A stretch of 40,154 nucleotides of DNA from Larix sibirica. Its lineage: Eukaryota; Streptophyta; Pinopsida; Pinales; Pinaceae. The notes below the pieces were generated by a model that was not told the origin of the DNA, did not search any database, and was given only the letters and a program-made list of their open reading frames with translations. The position numbers were made by a program, and so were the translations under genes. The stretch is taken from positions 1 to 40,154 of the forward strand of contig NWUY0304282281.1 in assembly GCA_004151065.3 (NCBI GenBank), written 5' to 3'. Positions 11,721 to 22,112 of the stretch are shown one piece after another (positions within the stretch are counted from its first letter, which is position 1; every line of letters begins with the position of its first letter).

Positions 11721-11945
11721 GATCTCGATCACGACCTGGAAATGAAACTACGCCTGGGAATGTGCAAAATATTGGAAAAAACTATATATGCTGCTTTCAC
11801 TCGGCCAATTGGATCTGTAATTGGGTCAAGAACTGCGGACTATATTTGTGGTTTTTGCAAGGATACTAGCTGGTTTCCATGGCTTATTCACGGTTGCAGT
11901 CTGTGCTTACAAGTAATCTGTGGGAGAAGCAATTTGAACAGGTGA
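11721..11945 (+). repeat. Gly/Ser-type pseudo-coding patch, opposite strand
   Basis: The longest frame here is 11604-11945 (113 codons, opens on ATG). It overlaps the preceding minus-strand tract and then reads FTRPIGSVIGSRTADY at about 11800-11850. The second half resembles the dispersed Gly/Ser family on the plus strand. Two tracts of opposite orientation therefore abut near 11720. I do not support a functional protein. Confidence 0.35.
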
Positions 11946-12079
11946 ATTGGTTTTTGTATTTCGTACCAAAAAGACTGATTTGACCTAATTTGGCAGCCTA
12001 GGAAAGCTTGTAAATTAATTAAGCATCATCCAAGCATAACTCATGAGATTAAGAATCCTTCCAAATTATTAGCTCTGGC

Positions 12080-12510
12080 CGGCCTAACTACTTAGTTTTA
12101 TCTTGTTATCGCTTGTTTATTTCTAAAATATAGACTAGCTAGCTTACATTGGCTTCTTACTTCTAGCTTGTTACATTGCTTGTTTCTAGCTTATTGCCTA
12201 TAGTTATTATTGCTTCTTATTGCCTAGTTGTTTTATTGCGACGTCGTTTTCTAGCTTATTACCTAGCTTATTGCCTTATTTGCCTAGCTTGCTTATTGCT
12301 CGGTTATTAGAACGATAATAAGCTTGTCTATTATAGATAATATAGAGAGAATCTTTATCATGGCTTTTTACTAGCTTGTTTACCTACTTGTTTACTGACT
12401 AGCTTTTTTAGCTTGTTGTCTGTGTTCTTAGCTTGGTTGCTTGGCTTTCTTACTTGCTTATTGCTTTATTTTAGTGCTTTCTTCTCTCTTGTTTCTAACT
12501 TGTTTCTAAA
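12080..12510 (+). repeat. T-rich CTAGCTTATTGCC-type minisatellite
   Basis: About 430 bases consist of variants of CTAGCTTATTGCC and CTTGTTTCTAGCTTGTT, for example CTAGCTTATTACCTAGCTTA at about 12251. The plus strand is strongly T-rich and A-poor apart from an interruption at about 12305-12365. The period is irregular, 12-20 bases. The 60-codon frame at 12413-12595 is a by-product. Confidence 0.6.
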
Positions 12511-12599
12511 GAGAATTAGCTCGTATATAGCGTATATAGCTTGGTTTATAGATACAAATACTGCCGTTATGAGATTCGTAAGGCGAGAGTCATAAGCAG

Positions 12600-13170
12600 C
12601 CATAACATAGCCTGTTCGAGATCCATCATCCTTTCGTGAGCGAGACCCAGTACTAGTTTACCTAGCAGATACATACCCAGATCCAGGTCCAGATTAACCA
12701 GTTGATCCAGCTTATAAAAATTCCGGTGGGTCTACATTAAGGAAGGTAAAGGGAGGCTAAGGTAATTCGTCGGGATAAGTGATTTGATATTCTTACATTA
12801 CCTTAAGAAGGGAGATTGAGCTCAATATCACACAAGGGGTCTGTATGGAATCAACCTTGTGGCACTTTCAGGTTATGTGGTATCGTGGCACCTTCGGTAT
12901 GGGTCTAGGCCCTCACCTTCCTTCGCGTGATTCCATCAGTGAAATTGAAATAACCATGACCTCGCAAAGATAAAGATCCATGGCACAAGTATACCATAAA
13001 TAAGCGGTATAGCGGTGGATCGATCTGGATAACCCGAAAGGTCAAAGGCCTAGGAGGCAGACGAAGAGGCAGTGGTTAACCCACCAACCCAGTTAACTCA
13101 GTTGAAGCAAAAGAAGCATAAGCAGTTGACTCAGTAGCTGAAGAACCAGGGTAAAAGCAGCTGTTGATGT
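12600..13170 (-). repeat. Gly/Ser/Thr/Ala-type pseudo-coding patches with spacer
   Basis: Two patches of the dispersed family lie on the minus strand at about 12640-12720 (complement of CCAGATCCAGGTCCAGATTA) and 13080-13160. The latter reads YPGSSATESTAYASFASTEL on the minus strand. Between them (12730-13060) I see only spacer. Confidence 0.45.
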
Positions 13171-13320
13171 CGAGCACATGTTGGTTATGTCGGTGATGGG
13201 GAAGCATGTTTATTATGCATGTAGGTGTAGACAGGTGGGGGATTGCAAATGGTAAGGGCCCGCATTAAACTTACCTGGTTTCACAACAACCTCAAAAGCA
13301 AATTATTGGAACAAGTGTTT

Positions 13321-13690
13321 TCATCTGCAAATTATACCTTCTAGGAATGGCTTATTAACCAAATATTTTATTGCAGAGTGATCAGTGGAATTGAAAATGC
13401 CCTCCCAATAGATAATGTCCGAACTTTTGTAAAGCATACACCATGGACAAACCTTCTCTTTCGGTAGTAGTGTAGTTGCGCTCGGCTTGGGACAACTTTC
13501 TGCTAGCAAAGTAAATAGGATGGTCAGGGGTTCCCCCTCCAGGCTACGCAAGAACATCACCCAATGCAATACCATATGCATATATATGTACATGGAACTC
13601 AACATTCCAATCGGGATGTATAAGAATAGGAGCACTGATTAGCTTTTGTTTAAGAATGTGTTGTACCCACAGCAACCTCCCCTTTCATTT
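13321..13690 (-). mobile_element. Ty3/gypsy reverse transcriptase-RNase H remnant
   Basis: Family knowledge: in Ty3/gypsy polyproteins the RNase H domain follows reverse transcriptase and removes RNA from the RNA-DNA hybrid. Seen, reading from about 13690 downward: KLISAPILIHPDWNVEFHVH (the typical link after the polymerase), then IALGDVLA, a TAG, PGGGTPDHPIYFASRKLSQ, NYTTTEREGLSMVYALQKFG, HYLLGG, and after a one-base shift STDHSAIKYLVNKPFLEGII. The first catalytic Asp of the RNase H fold is replaced (IYAYG where DASG is usual). The Glu in TTEREG and the Asp in TDH remain. The TAG at 13544-13546 stands where a Gln is normal. The fragment stops at the left edge, with no integrase. It is a dead fragment, of the same lineage as 33750-34205 but in the opposite orientation. 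Confidence 0.9.
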
Positions 13691-13699
13691 TACCTAATG

Positions 13700-15550
13700 G
13701 GTCAAATTAAAGCGGCCCCCCTTCTAAACTTTGATCCTATCCTACTAAGGAGGTATTTTCATGACTTTGATCGATTGCTAGTTACACTGATCCTACTGTT
13801 AAACCTTGAGATTGCTTCCTAGTGTCTTGATTATGGATTACGTTGATGGATAAAGAGTCTAAGAGTGATTGATATGCTTCATTGATCATTTGTTTTTTTT
13901 GTCTCTTCATTACTTGGTGTTTCCGGGATGTTTTGTTTTGGTCCAAGTTGACTTTTTGCCCTTTACTTCCAGACAATGCCTAGATTGTTTTAAGGATCCT
14001 TTTGGCCAATCTAACCTATGCATTCCCATTCTTGGGATATCCCTATCATTCTTATCGAGTTTCAAGTGCTATGGGCTTGTTAATCTTCTTTTCAGGGCCT
14101 CCCAGCTGGCTACCCTCATAAGGATCGTTCCACTATTCTGTGTTTGATAGCGCTAGCTTTTGCGTGGAGTGGGGTAGTTACTTATATGTACGTATACAAT
14201 CACACCATACCTGATATGAGTTAGATTCGAGAGCTGGTCCCAGAGCCAGATGAAACTGGTCCATGAGATGAGAGCTGGCAGCACCTTACCGGAATTACCA
14301 TCGATATATTTCCGTATCCCGTATCATTGAATTAACTCCCCAATACAGTTATAGAGTTAGCTAGGAGGTTATTAGCCTATTTATATATAATACCTGCCTT
14401 GCTTTTATACGTTTATAAGATAGACCATGTTTTAGCCATACCCTTCTTACCTTCTTACACTACGACATAGGATGGGGACAGACCGTTCCATAGGACCTAC
14501 GACCTAGATCTTTATTAGTTACATACCCCCTATATCCTGAATAGATACTTAGTTTTATGTGCAGCCAGAGCAGCCATAGTTATTAATAGAATATACTTAT
14601 ATAATTTTAGTAGATTCCAAATTCATGCCGTAGAGGCCTTTCAAATTCACTTTTAGATACCAGACTAGGAATCCCATCTCTATCGGCCGCAAGTGGGCTT
14701 TACATTCATTTTTATTTATAAACTCGGGGTTTAGGTTTAGTGCGCTACTGCATCAGTCCATGGAACACTGCTTCCGTGCCTTTTCCGGCATAGAGGTATG
14801 ATAACAATAAGATCCCTGAACAACAAAAATGGCTAAGGGTCTGGTACAAAGGGAAGTTTATGTCTGGATTCAACCTTCCACTTGTTTCGAACTTGAATTT
14901 GCCTATTTCGTATATAACAAACAAAGTTTAAGGTATCCCGGGCCCGGAATAATAAGCTATATAACTTTTGCTTTATCGATCCTATCTATGTGGTCGCTTT
15001 CGTTCTTTCATGAGTATCCCGAAGCCCGGCACAACTAAAAGGTAAATAGTGAACAACCCATAAGTAATACCAATGCTAGTGGTTTCCAAGGCGGTACCAT
15101 CATCTCAAAGGTTAGTATTCTGCCTGTATTCCAACTGGGCTGTTAACACTACTGGTTGTTGGTTGCTGTAGGTCCCACTGACTTTCTTCCTGTAGGCTTT
15201 CAAAATACATACCAATGCTCTAAGTTCCCACCCCCATAAGATTTCCTTATAAGGTATGGCTGTAGTTCCTCAATCCCAGCAGTTCCAAGGATCCAAGACG
15301 GTAGCTGTCCAAAATAAAGTAGTCCTGTAGGCTGACCAAAGTAATCCTATCTTGCTTGAAAAAGGGTTCAAAGAGAGGGATTTATCTGCGCCTTTCTTAA
15401 TCATTTTCTCCGTACACCTACCTCTATGTATGCGATAAGTCTTACTGGAACTATACTCCAAAGCGTCTACAAATAAAATATTATTATATACGAGTTAACA
15501 CGAGGAAAATTAGAATAATGAAATGACTCGTATCATTTCGGTAACTAGAG
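13700..15550. other. Long spacer, no gene recognised
   Basis: No identifiable gene. Two opposed open frames overlap at 13782-13976 (-, 64 codons, Lys/Gln-rich) and 13869-14147 (+, 92 codons, hydrophobic). The minus one may be gag-like debris linked to the nearby gypsy fragment, but I see no zinc knuckle. Frames at 14829-15038 (+) and 15270-15461 (-) have no recognisable features. Confidence 0.45.
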
Positions 15551-15558
15551 AGACCGGA

Positions 15559-15590
15559 GCGTTGTTACATATATAAAGAATGACTGGAAT
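15559..15590 (+). repeat. Copy 2 of the TACATATATAAAGAATGA repeat family
   Basis: Reads GCGTTGTTACATATATAAAG and then AATGACTGGAAT. It is the copy closest to the one at 40111-40143, sharing AAAGAATGACTGGAA with it. Confidence 0.8.
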
Positions 15591-15658
15591 AAATGGATGG
15601 ACCTTTGCTTGCCTAATTACTTGCCTAATGAGTTGGCCTATCAATCATCAGTCAGGGT

Positions 15659-15763
15659 GGTAAATTTACGAGTGAAAAGGTGGCCTTGCCCTCCGTCCTT
15701 ATCATATGGTAAATTATCCTCTATAAAGGTGGCCTTACCTGGATGGTAATTTATCCTCCTTGG
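15659..15763 (+). repeat. Three more copies of the hairpin-bearing repeat
   Basis: Copies at 15659-15685, 15708-15734 and 15744-15763 match the 2584-2857 family. The first has TTTACGAGTGAA with AAGGTGGCC following. The second keeps GGTAAATT and AAAGGTGGCC but replaces the inverted repeat with ATCCTCTAT. The third keeps only the left half. This second cluster lies about 70 bases after the repeat at 15559. Confidence 0.7.
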
Positions 15764-15993
15764 TCTAACAAAGAATATGTCTGCAGCTTGAGCTGTAATC
15801 TATGTTGCTTTGACTGACGTTGTTAGTTGAGCTGTAATCTATGTTGTTCTTCTCAAATTAGAATTGCAAGAAGTATCTTGGTTAAACGAAGAATATCTGA
15901 TCTGAGTTGTGGTTGTTGTTTGGTAGTTTGAGTGAGAGGCAGTAATAAAACTAATATCCTCAGAAAGCAGTAATAAAAAGAATGTGGTTTTCG

Positions 15994-16042
15994 TTATACT
16001 CTTGTCTTATACTCTTGTCCTTGTGTTATACTCTTGTCTGAT
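15994..16042 (+). repeat. TTATACTCTTGTC triplet
   Basis: TTATACTCTTGTC occurs at 15994-16006, 16007-16019 and 16026-16038, the first two exactly in tandem. Related GAGCTTCTAAG-type words continue to about 16140. Confidence 0.7.
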
Positions 16043-16267
16043 TTAACTGAATTCTACTATGAGGTTCTGAGTTAGACTATCTATGAGCTTCTAAGTGAGG
16101 AGCTTCTAAGTTATACTATGAGCTCCCTGAGTTCCTCTTACCGGTATAAGTAGCGTGGTGAAAAAAGAAATAAGGAGTTATACTCTGAGTTGAGGCTTAG
16201 CCTTGCCTTGCCATGTTGGTGAGTTCGGAGTTGTCCTTACTCAAATAAAGACTAACTCTGATTCGTG

Positions 16268-16320
16268 TTAAGCTAGCTTGCCTTTAAATAAGCTAGCTTG
16301 CCTGGAATTAAGCTACGTTG
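16268..16320 (+). repeat. 20-bp tandem repeat AAGCTAGCTTGCC
   Basis: AAGCTAGCTTGCC begins at 16270 and 16290, and a third, weaker unit AAGCTACGTTG at 16310, so the period is exactly 20. The core GCTAGC is itself palindromic. Confidence 0.75.
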
Positions 16321-16585
16321 GGTTGAAGGTTCTTGGTTAAAAACAGAATATATATGAGTGTGAGTGTTAGTGTTCGCCCTGAGTTTACCGACTCCTCAGC
16401 CTTACTTTGAGTTTTAGTTTATTGCTTCTTGTTTAATGAGTTTTTGTTTATTCCATCTTGGTTAAACAAATAATATCTCTTAGTAAGAGTGCTTTACCTT
16501 CTGGGTGAAATAAGGTTGGGAATAGCTCCTACGAGATCTGATCTTATACGAGATTGAATGGATGGGCAGGGAATGGATGGGCAGG
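16321..16585. other. Spacer, no gene recognised
   Basis: No gene seen. A GGATGGGCAGGGAATGGATG tandem starts at about 16558. Confidence 0.4.
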
Positions 16586-16735
16586 GAAGGGCGGTAAATA
16601 GGGTGCATTCGCAGTCCCAGCATAATCAAATTGAAATAGAGCATTCCCAGCAGTACCAATAGCAGTTCCAAGAATATATTTCTAGCTGCAACTGGATTAA
16701 GGCTGTTATCCAATATATGGCTCCTCAGATATGTC
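16586..16735 (-). repeat. Gly/Thr/Ala-type pseudo-coding patch
   Basis: On the minus strand the sequence reads LGTAIGTAGNALFQFDYAGT (about 16620-16680). GTAIGT is also present in the tract at 28040-28290, so the two are copies or share an ancestor. The open frame 16480-16713 lies in a different phase. Confidence 0.5.
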
Positions 16736-17140
16736 CCATATGCGGCTGCATTAAGGCTGTGATTTGGGGGGATAATATTTTGATAAATGGGTGCTATTAT
16801 AAGTGATCATGTTTAAGGTCCTAAGTTTATGTAGTTATCCCATTGCAAAAGGTACTGACTACGGAGCAAAGAGTAAAGAATGCGCAGTCTCACACACTTA
16901 TTTGACACTAACCTTAAAAAAAAGGTAGTTATTTTTTAACATATCCGCTTTAGCGCCTTTTATAATGCTTCCCCACCATATGCTTATCTCCCATATGATA
17001 TCCCGTCATCTTATCTCCTTGTTCTCTATCTACCATATTCTCTATTATGATTTATTCCTGCAAAGTAATAAAAGGTAATAAAAAGACTAATTGTAATTGA
17101 AACTGAGCAATAGGAGTTCAAACTGGATGGATTGGTAACA
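16736..17140. other. Spacer, no gene recognised
   Basis: No gene or clear repeat seen. Confidence 0.4.
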
Positions 17141-17142
17141 CA

Positions 17143-17320
17143 ATTGAGGCTTGAACTCGGCTGGGCAAAATGAGGTAAGGCCGGGCGGTGCTTACACTGG
17201 GGCATATAAAGTGAGGTTGGGCCATGTTTTTTTGGTAAAGGATGAGGCTTGAACTCGACTAGGCAAAGTGAGGCTGGACAGTGAACGCAATTGAGGCTTA
17301 CTGGGCGATTTTATGAGGCT
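17143..17320 (+). repeat. GAGGCTTGAACTCG repeat
   Basis: GAGGCTTGAACTCGGCTGGG at about 17146 recurs as GAGGCTTGAACTCGACTAGG at about 17243, each followed by CAAAATGAGG or CAAAGTGAGG. Further partial copies are CAATTGAGGCTTACTGGGCG (about 17288) and ATGAGGCTT (about 17312). Period about 97 bases for the main pair. Confidence 0.7.
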
Positions 17321-17479
17321 TTAATCTTATTTACAATAATGTTTTCTACCACACCTTATTCTTTACCATCTTATTCTCTACCCGCCATGTTTTCTACCAT
17401 CATCTTCTCTCTTTATTATCTACTTATCAAATTATCAATCATCTTCTCCGCCATTATATTTAATACCAACCTTATGATA

Positions 17480-18730
17480 GACCATCTAAGTAAATGAGCA
17501 TAGTAAACTAAGGGTTTATACAAAAAGAAAGACGTTGAAAGCCAATTGATTACTGATATGGCATAGATTCCATTATTGGGCAGATGAACTGGACTTTCTT
17601 GGTAGTAAAACCCCAATTATGTATCTCCAGTCTCCATGGGGTGGGCTGCCAGTGAAGACATGCCGTGAACTGCCTGTTCAAACTTATAGCTGCCTGTAAA
17701 GATATGCCGTGAACTGCTCGTTTAGATTCAAAGTAGCTGCTTGTTAATACTTTATGCTGCCTGTTAATTAATGGGATTAAAGTAATTATGCTCATAGGTA
17801 ATACTCATTTCTTAGATAAGACTCATCTCATAGGTTAGCAAGTTTCTGCAATAAGTGTTTGGTCGGCATAAGCACCATAATAAACTGCCTTAGCTTTTGG
17901 TTCTGACTATCCAACTAGGTTCTGAAGCTACAGAGTGAACTGTAAAAACATAAGAAGTTCCAGCTACCTATGCCTCTACTGCTGATGTCTAAGCTGGGTC
18001 TACTGTCTGGGTTTATATTGTATAGTTCTTGAAATCAAATTCTATCATGAAATTGCTGGGTTCCTGGCCTTCCAAGAGTTAGTTAATATGGCCTTCCATT
18101 CAGGGTAGCCGGGAGATTACCTTCCTTCCAAGGAGACCTTCCTGGCCTTTCTTCAGAGTAAGGGTGAAAGAGGAGAGGTATTCCTGATTGTCTTTTATTA
18201 TTATTTAACTAATTGCCTAATTAAAACGCCAAAATAAATACTAGATGGATTGGTACCTATCATAAGGGCGAAAGTAGCTTTAAAGCGCGTTTTTATAGCT
18301 ACTTTTTATATTATTCAATCTGAAGCTCACGAGAGTCTTCCTTCATCTGGGCTACACCGCCCAGACTGGTTTTAATGGGCGTAGCCATAACACCCGGACA
18401 CAATATGAGCAGCCTAAAGAATTAGTTACTGTATCTGAATGAGTATGAAACTCCAAGTTGTTAAATCAAAAAGACATTAAAAGCTTTCCAATTTATGAAA
18501 AATATTTATAGATTAATTATCGGACATATGAACTGGACTTCATTGTGAGTAAAACTCCAATGTTTATCCGCTAACCTCTGAGTTTATTGTTCTATTTTTA
18601 TGCAGCTTGGTCAGCGAAGAGTACCAGAATAAACTGCATTAGCAGCGGGTTTATACTATCCAACTGGTGTATGAAGAAGCTATTGAGTAAACTGGTGAGA
18701 ATACGTATTAGCTACCTACCTATGAAAAGG
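17480..18730 (+). repeat. Degenerate segmental duplication
   Basis: Segment A at about 17489-17625 contains CAAAAAGAAAGACGTTGAAA, then ATGAACTGGACTT and GTAAAACCCCAAT. It is repeated as A' at about 18430-18572 (CAAAAAGACATTAAAAGC, ATGAACTGGACTT, GTAAAACTCCAAT). Segment B at about 17850-17980 (ATAATAAACTGCCTTAG, CTATCCAACTAGG, AGCTACCTATG) is repeated as B' at about 18600-18730 (AGAATAAACTGCATTAG, CTATCCAACTGG, AGCTACCTACCTATG). A-B and A'-B' keep the same order and orientation. The first copy carries extra internal units between A and B (GCCGTGAACTGC at about 17662 and 17708). Open frames here are incidental. Confidence 0.75.
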
Positions 18731-18829
18731 GCCTTACATATTATGACACAAAAATCCTTGGAGTAAGGAGCATGGGGAGCCTATCAGGGGAAAAATCTGA
18801 ACCATACATTTCACCGGGCAGGGCACCAC

Positions 18830-19237
18830 AGAAATAAATCTTTCTCTGATCCATCCAGGTTGTCCACCTCTAAGGACCACACTCGAAGTAGATCGGAGGG
18901 ATCCACCAGCAGCAGACGTTTAAGCACCAGAGAGAGACACAGGTTCAGTGATTTTATCCAACTCCTCTTTATTTATGAAGGAAAAACGAGATAATAACCT
19001 TGAGCGATACACCAGGCGAGAAGGAGAACGAATATTAAGCCTTCCTATTGACTGGACCAGACCAGTAACTTCTGAATCAGGAATCAGTAGCGATCGAACC
19101 ATCCAACGGAGCAATCGTAGAAGGGCATTTTCATTATGTAAATCTTTGAATTGATGAATGCCGGCCAAGCCAAGATTTATTACCTTAAAAGAGCTCTGCG
19201 TGCGATTGAGGCTCACGGGGCATTTTTTGTGGTGCAA
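18830..19237 (-). pseudogene. Unidentified reading frame, apparently frame-shifted
   Basis: On the minus strand 18922-19237 is open for 105 codons from an ATG at 19235-19237. It contains GLAGIHQFKDLHNENALLRL, then SEVTGLVQSIGRLNIRSPSR and FINKEELDKITEPVSL. Past the TAA at 18920-18922 a neighbouring phase stays open with protein-like text (RLLLVDPSDLLRVWSLEVD, then SEKDLFLWCPAR) to about 18825, suggesting one frame shift in a longer ancestral coding region. Composition is mixed, with charged and hydrophobic residues, no repeats, and no transmembrane or catalytic motif that I recognise. I cannot name the family. It could be an exon or transposon fragment of nuclear origin. The overlapping plus-strand frame 18948-19154 is a shadow. 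Confidence 0.3.
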
Positions 19238-19239
19238 AG

Positions 19240-19920
19240 AGGAATAAAAAGTATATAGAAATAATAATAATTTGTTTTTTCTTTCTGGGGCATTTGTCCG
19301 ACCAAAGGGAGGGATGGGCTTCGCTCCATTTCTGGGAGTTTCTATATGAGATATTGGTATGCCCCTAGCAGCACCCTAGCAAAATGACATAGCCAAGAGG
19401 ATAGTAGAGAAGTTACCCCATATAAATCTGAAGACAGACATTAAGCCATGTTGGTTGCTTCATGAGCATATATGTATGAGGCATGGATTTTATTCCTTAA
19501 CTAGGAGACATGTCAGGGTTACCTATCCCTATTATGGACAGCAGGCAGGATGGATTCCATTTGCTTTGTTGAGCGTCTTGATCCTTGCCATACAGCCACT
19601 TGCATATATACTTTTTATCTAATACCTGCCTTTGTTACTGACTACCTTGGAGCCACCATTCAGACAATCTTGAGATTTGGGAATAGAATCCACCAATAAG
19701 AGTTGGAACCAGCCATATTTAGAAACCTTCCCTTGGCTTTTTTCCATAGTCAAAACCTCTCCCGAGGTACGAGGGAGATAACCGAAGGGTCCTCATTTCA
19801 AGTGGTTTGATGAATCCATATTATATCTCTCATCAGGGCACGTAAATGGCTTTTTTATTACTGGAGCATGCTATTTCTGAAAATTGATCTCTGCGAGTGT
19901 CCAGGCCTATCTCGTCAAGG
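19240..19920. other. Spacer, no gene recognised
   Basis: No gene or strong repeat seen. Confidence 0.4.
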
Positions 19921-19929
19921 CCTCTATTG

Positions 19930-20235
19930 TTTCCAGAAAGCGTAATGTGCGGAATAACTGAAAGCAGAATGGGGTAAGAACTGAAAGGCTTAAATAACGT
20001 AATGGGATTGGTTCCTAATAATGGGTGAGGATGGGTAACTTAAAGCGTAATACAGGAATGTGTGGGCTGCTGTAGAATTGGATACTTAAGGCCGACTTAT
20101 TGTTAGGTCTGGAGGAATTCAAACTTCAAACTAAATGAGGATTGTTTCCTAAAAGCGTAATGGTAAAAAGCATATTTAAGGGAATGCGAACATAATGGGG
20201 ATTGAATGTGTCATACTGGGTCTAAACAAGTGAAA
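19930..20235 (+). repeat. Degenerate GCGTAATGG-GGATTG repeats
   Basis: AAAGCGTAAT, AACGTAATGGGATTGGTTCC, AAAGCGTAATAC, AAATGAGGATTGTTTCCT, AAAAGCGTAATGG and CATAATGGGGATTG follow each other at 30-100 base spacing. The GGATTG-TTCCTAA association occurs twice (about 20004 and 20140). Decayed minisatellite. Confidence 0.55.
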
Positions 20236-20686
20236 TGGTACCTCCTGGGCATGGAGTTGAAACTGCTCACGCACTAAGAACCACACCACCCCTCTGAAAA
20301 TATTTATGTTGTTGTCCTCCGGACCGCTCCTCTCGAAAGATGTGTGAAATAAATAAAGATATTTCCGGCATCACTCCCCTCCCTGCCTGACTGTAACTCC
20401 CTCCGTGACAAGCACAATGTGTCTGGCATCCATCCATCCTCCTCAGGTGCATAGAGATAAAAGTAAAGCATCATTCATAAAATTGCAACTCCTGTTCCGT
20501 AGTTTAATTGATAGCGAGGTAAAGTTAAAGGGTGAAGATTAAAGGAGGCCTTCCTTCTCTGTGGATGTGGTCTCTTAGCGGGCCGTGAGCTGGGGTAACG
20601 CGGTACTACGTGAGCTGTGAATGATGGGTACGCTTTTATTGGGAGATGGGTCTCGTCTGTGTACGCTATTCTCAGAAGATGGGTAG
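20236..20686. other. Spacer; possible LTR end next to the copia remnant
   Basis: No gene. Just before the copia coding remnant, at 20687-20700, TGCTTATCAGATTT resembles the usual copia primer-binding site for initiator tRNA-Met (TGGTATCAGAGC) with differences. If real, the bases to its left are the end of a decayed 5' LTR. This is weak. Confidence 0.3.
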
Positions 20687-20726
20687 TGCTTATCAGATTT
20701 GGGAGTTTTTGTGTTAAAGCTCAGAG

Positions 20727-22112
20727 ATGGCATCAACTAGCCTCAGGTTCGAGGACAGATTGGAAGGTGCCTCGAATTTCCTATCTTGGAAAGTAAGGGT
20801 AACTTTCTGATTGGAAGAGAATTCTCTCTGGGATATCGTCAAGGATGTAGTGACTCCGTTGACAGATCCGCAGGCTTAGGCAGTTCACAAGAAGAAAGAA
20901 GTGAAAGCTAAGCGGATGATCATCGATGCTCTAAATGATCATTTGATCCCTCATATATCCGAGAAGACGACGACGAAGGAGATGTTCGATGCCTTGGTTA
21001 GCCTTTACCAGAGTGATAACATAAACAGGAAGATTATATTGTATAATAGACTTAGATTTGTAAAGATGACTAGATCAGACACAGTTACCAGTTACTTGAT
21101 GAAGGTCATGCAGATTCGTGATCGATTTGTAGCAATTGGGGAGAAGGTTGAAGACAAGAGCTAGTAAATTGGGCACTGAATGGGTTCCCATCTCAATGGG
21201 AAACATTTGTCCAGGGTGTTTGTGCTCAGGATAATCTTCCTTCCTGGGAAAGACTGTGGGATGATTGTATCCAGGAGGAGACTCAGATGGAGTCAAAGGC
21301 TAGCAAGCAGGGAGGTTAAAGTGACCATGCCCTATTTGGTCAAACAAAGAAGGACAGAGGTCAAGGACTAAACAAGGGTAAGGTCAAGAGTGAGGAGTAA
21401 ACCTCATAGCTAGGGAAGAAGGACTTGAGTAAAATCAAGTGCTTCATATGTCATAAGGCCATTATGCATCACAGTGTTCAGAGAAGAAGAAGGGTAAAGG
21501 GAAGCAACAATAGAATTAGGTAGCAGCCTCAGCTGAAACTCAGATGGACGAGTTTGCCTCCAAGTTCAAGAAGGATTTATCAATGGTATCTTGCCTTTCT
21601 ACCAGCATGGTTCTGAGGAACGCTTGGTATGTGGATAGTGGAGCATAGAGGCATATGACATCAGCTTGAGAGTTATTTTCAAGTCTAAAAGAGCACGTCT
21701 CAGGAGTTCAGGTTGAGCTTGGTGATGATGCCAAGTATCAAGTAGCAAGAGTTGGTACCATTCCTTTCCAACTCTAGTCAGGTAACTCTTTATACTTTTA
21801 CAATGTGTTGTTTGTTCTAGGTCTCAGGAAGAATTTGCTTTCAGTTTTAGTTATTGAAGAGAAGGGCTTTGCGGTAGAGTTAAAGAACTAGCAAGTCCTT
21901 ATCAGATCGAAGGAGTCTAGCCCAGAATCAGCTCAGGTGATCAAGGTTAGGGAAGGCCACTTATATAGGTTACAGGGTGAACTTGTTTGAGCCCTAGTTC
22001 ATAACACAGACAACTTGTGCGAGTTATGGCACAAAAGGATGGGGCGCTTGCATCATAGTGCGCTGCCTAGGAGATAGTAACAGGTCCTTCAAAGTTCAAC
22101 ATTGAGCGATCC
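20727..22112 (+). mobile_element. Ty1/copia gag-protease remnant
   Basis: Family knowledge: copia gag forms the particle and the following aspartic protease processes the polyprotein. Seen: an ATG at 20727 in a typical start context, then SLRFEDRLEGASNFLSWKVR (gag N-terminus) and the gag helical domain (KRMIIDALNDHLIPHISEKT, TVTSYLMKVMQIRDRF). After a shift near 21160 comes LVNWALNGFPSQWETFVQGV. A CCHC zinc knuckle starts CFICHK at 21440 and is broken by a short deletion near 21458 before HYASQC. Protease motif WYVDSGA sits at 21625-21645 with the catalytic Asp intact. The pre-integrase motif LWHKRMGRLHHSALP is at 22024-22068, and a last shift leads to VTGPSKFNIE at about 22100. Integrase and reverse transcriptase are absent. 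In-frame stops: TGA 20808, TAG 20877, TAA 21317 and 21398, TAG 21407, 21511, 21517 and 21646, TGA 21667, TAG 21775 and 21889, TGA 21988. The copy is non-functional and truncated abruptly on the right. Confidence 0.93.

Noticed and set aside
11604-11945. 113-codon frame starting with ATG
   Set aside because: The first half is antisense to a minus-strand member of the dispersed family and the second half is another patch of that family; no gene signature.
13869-14147. 92-codon hydrophobic frame that could pass for a membrane protein
   Set aside because: TTG start, overlaps an equally open antisense frame, and no organellar membrane protein motif is present.
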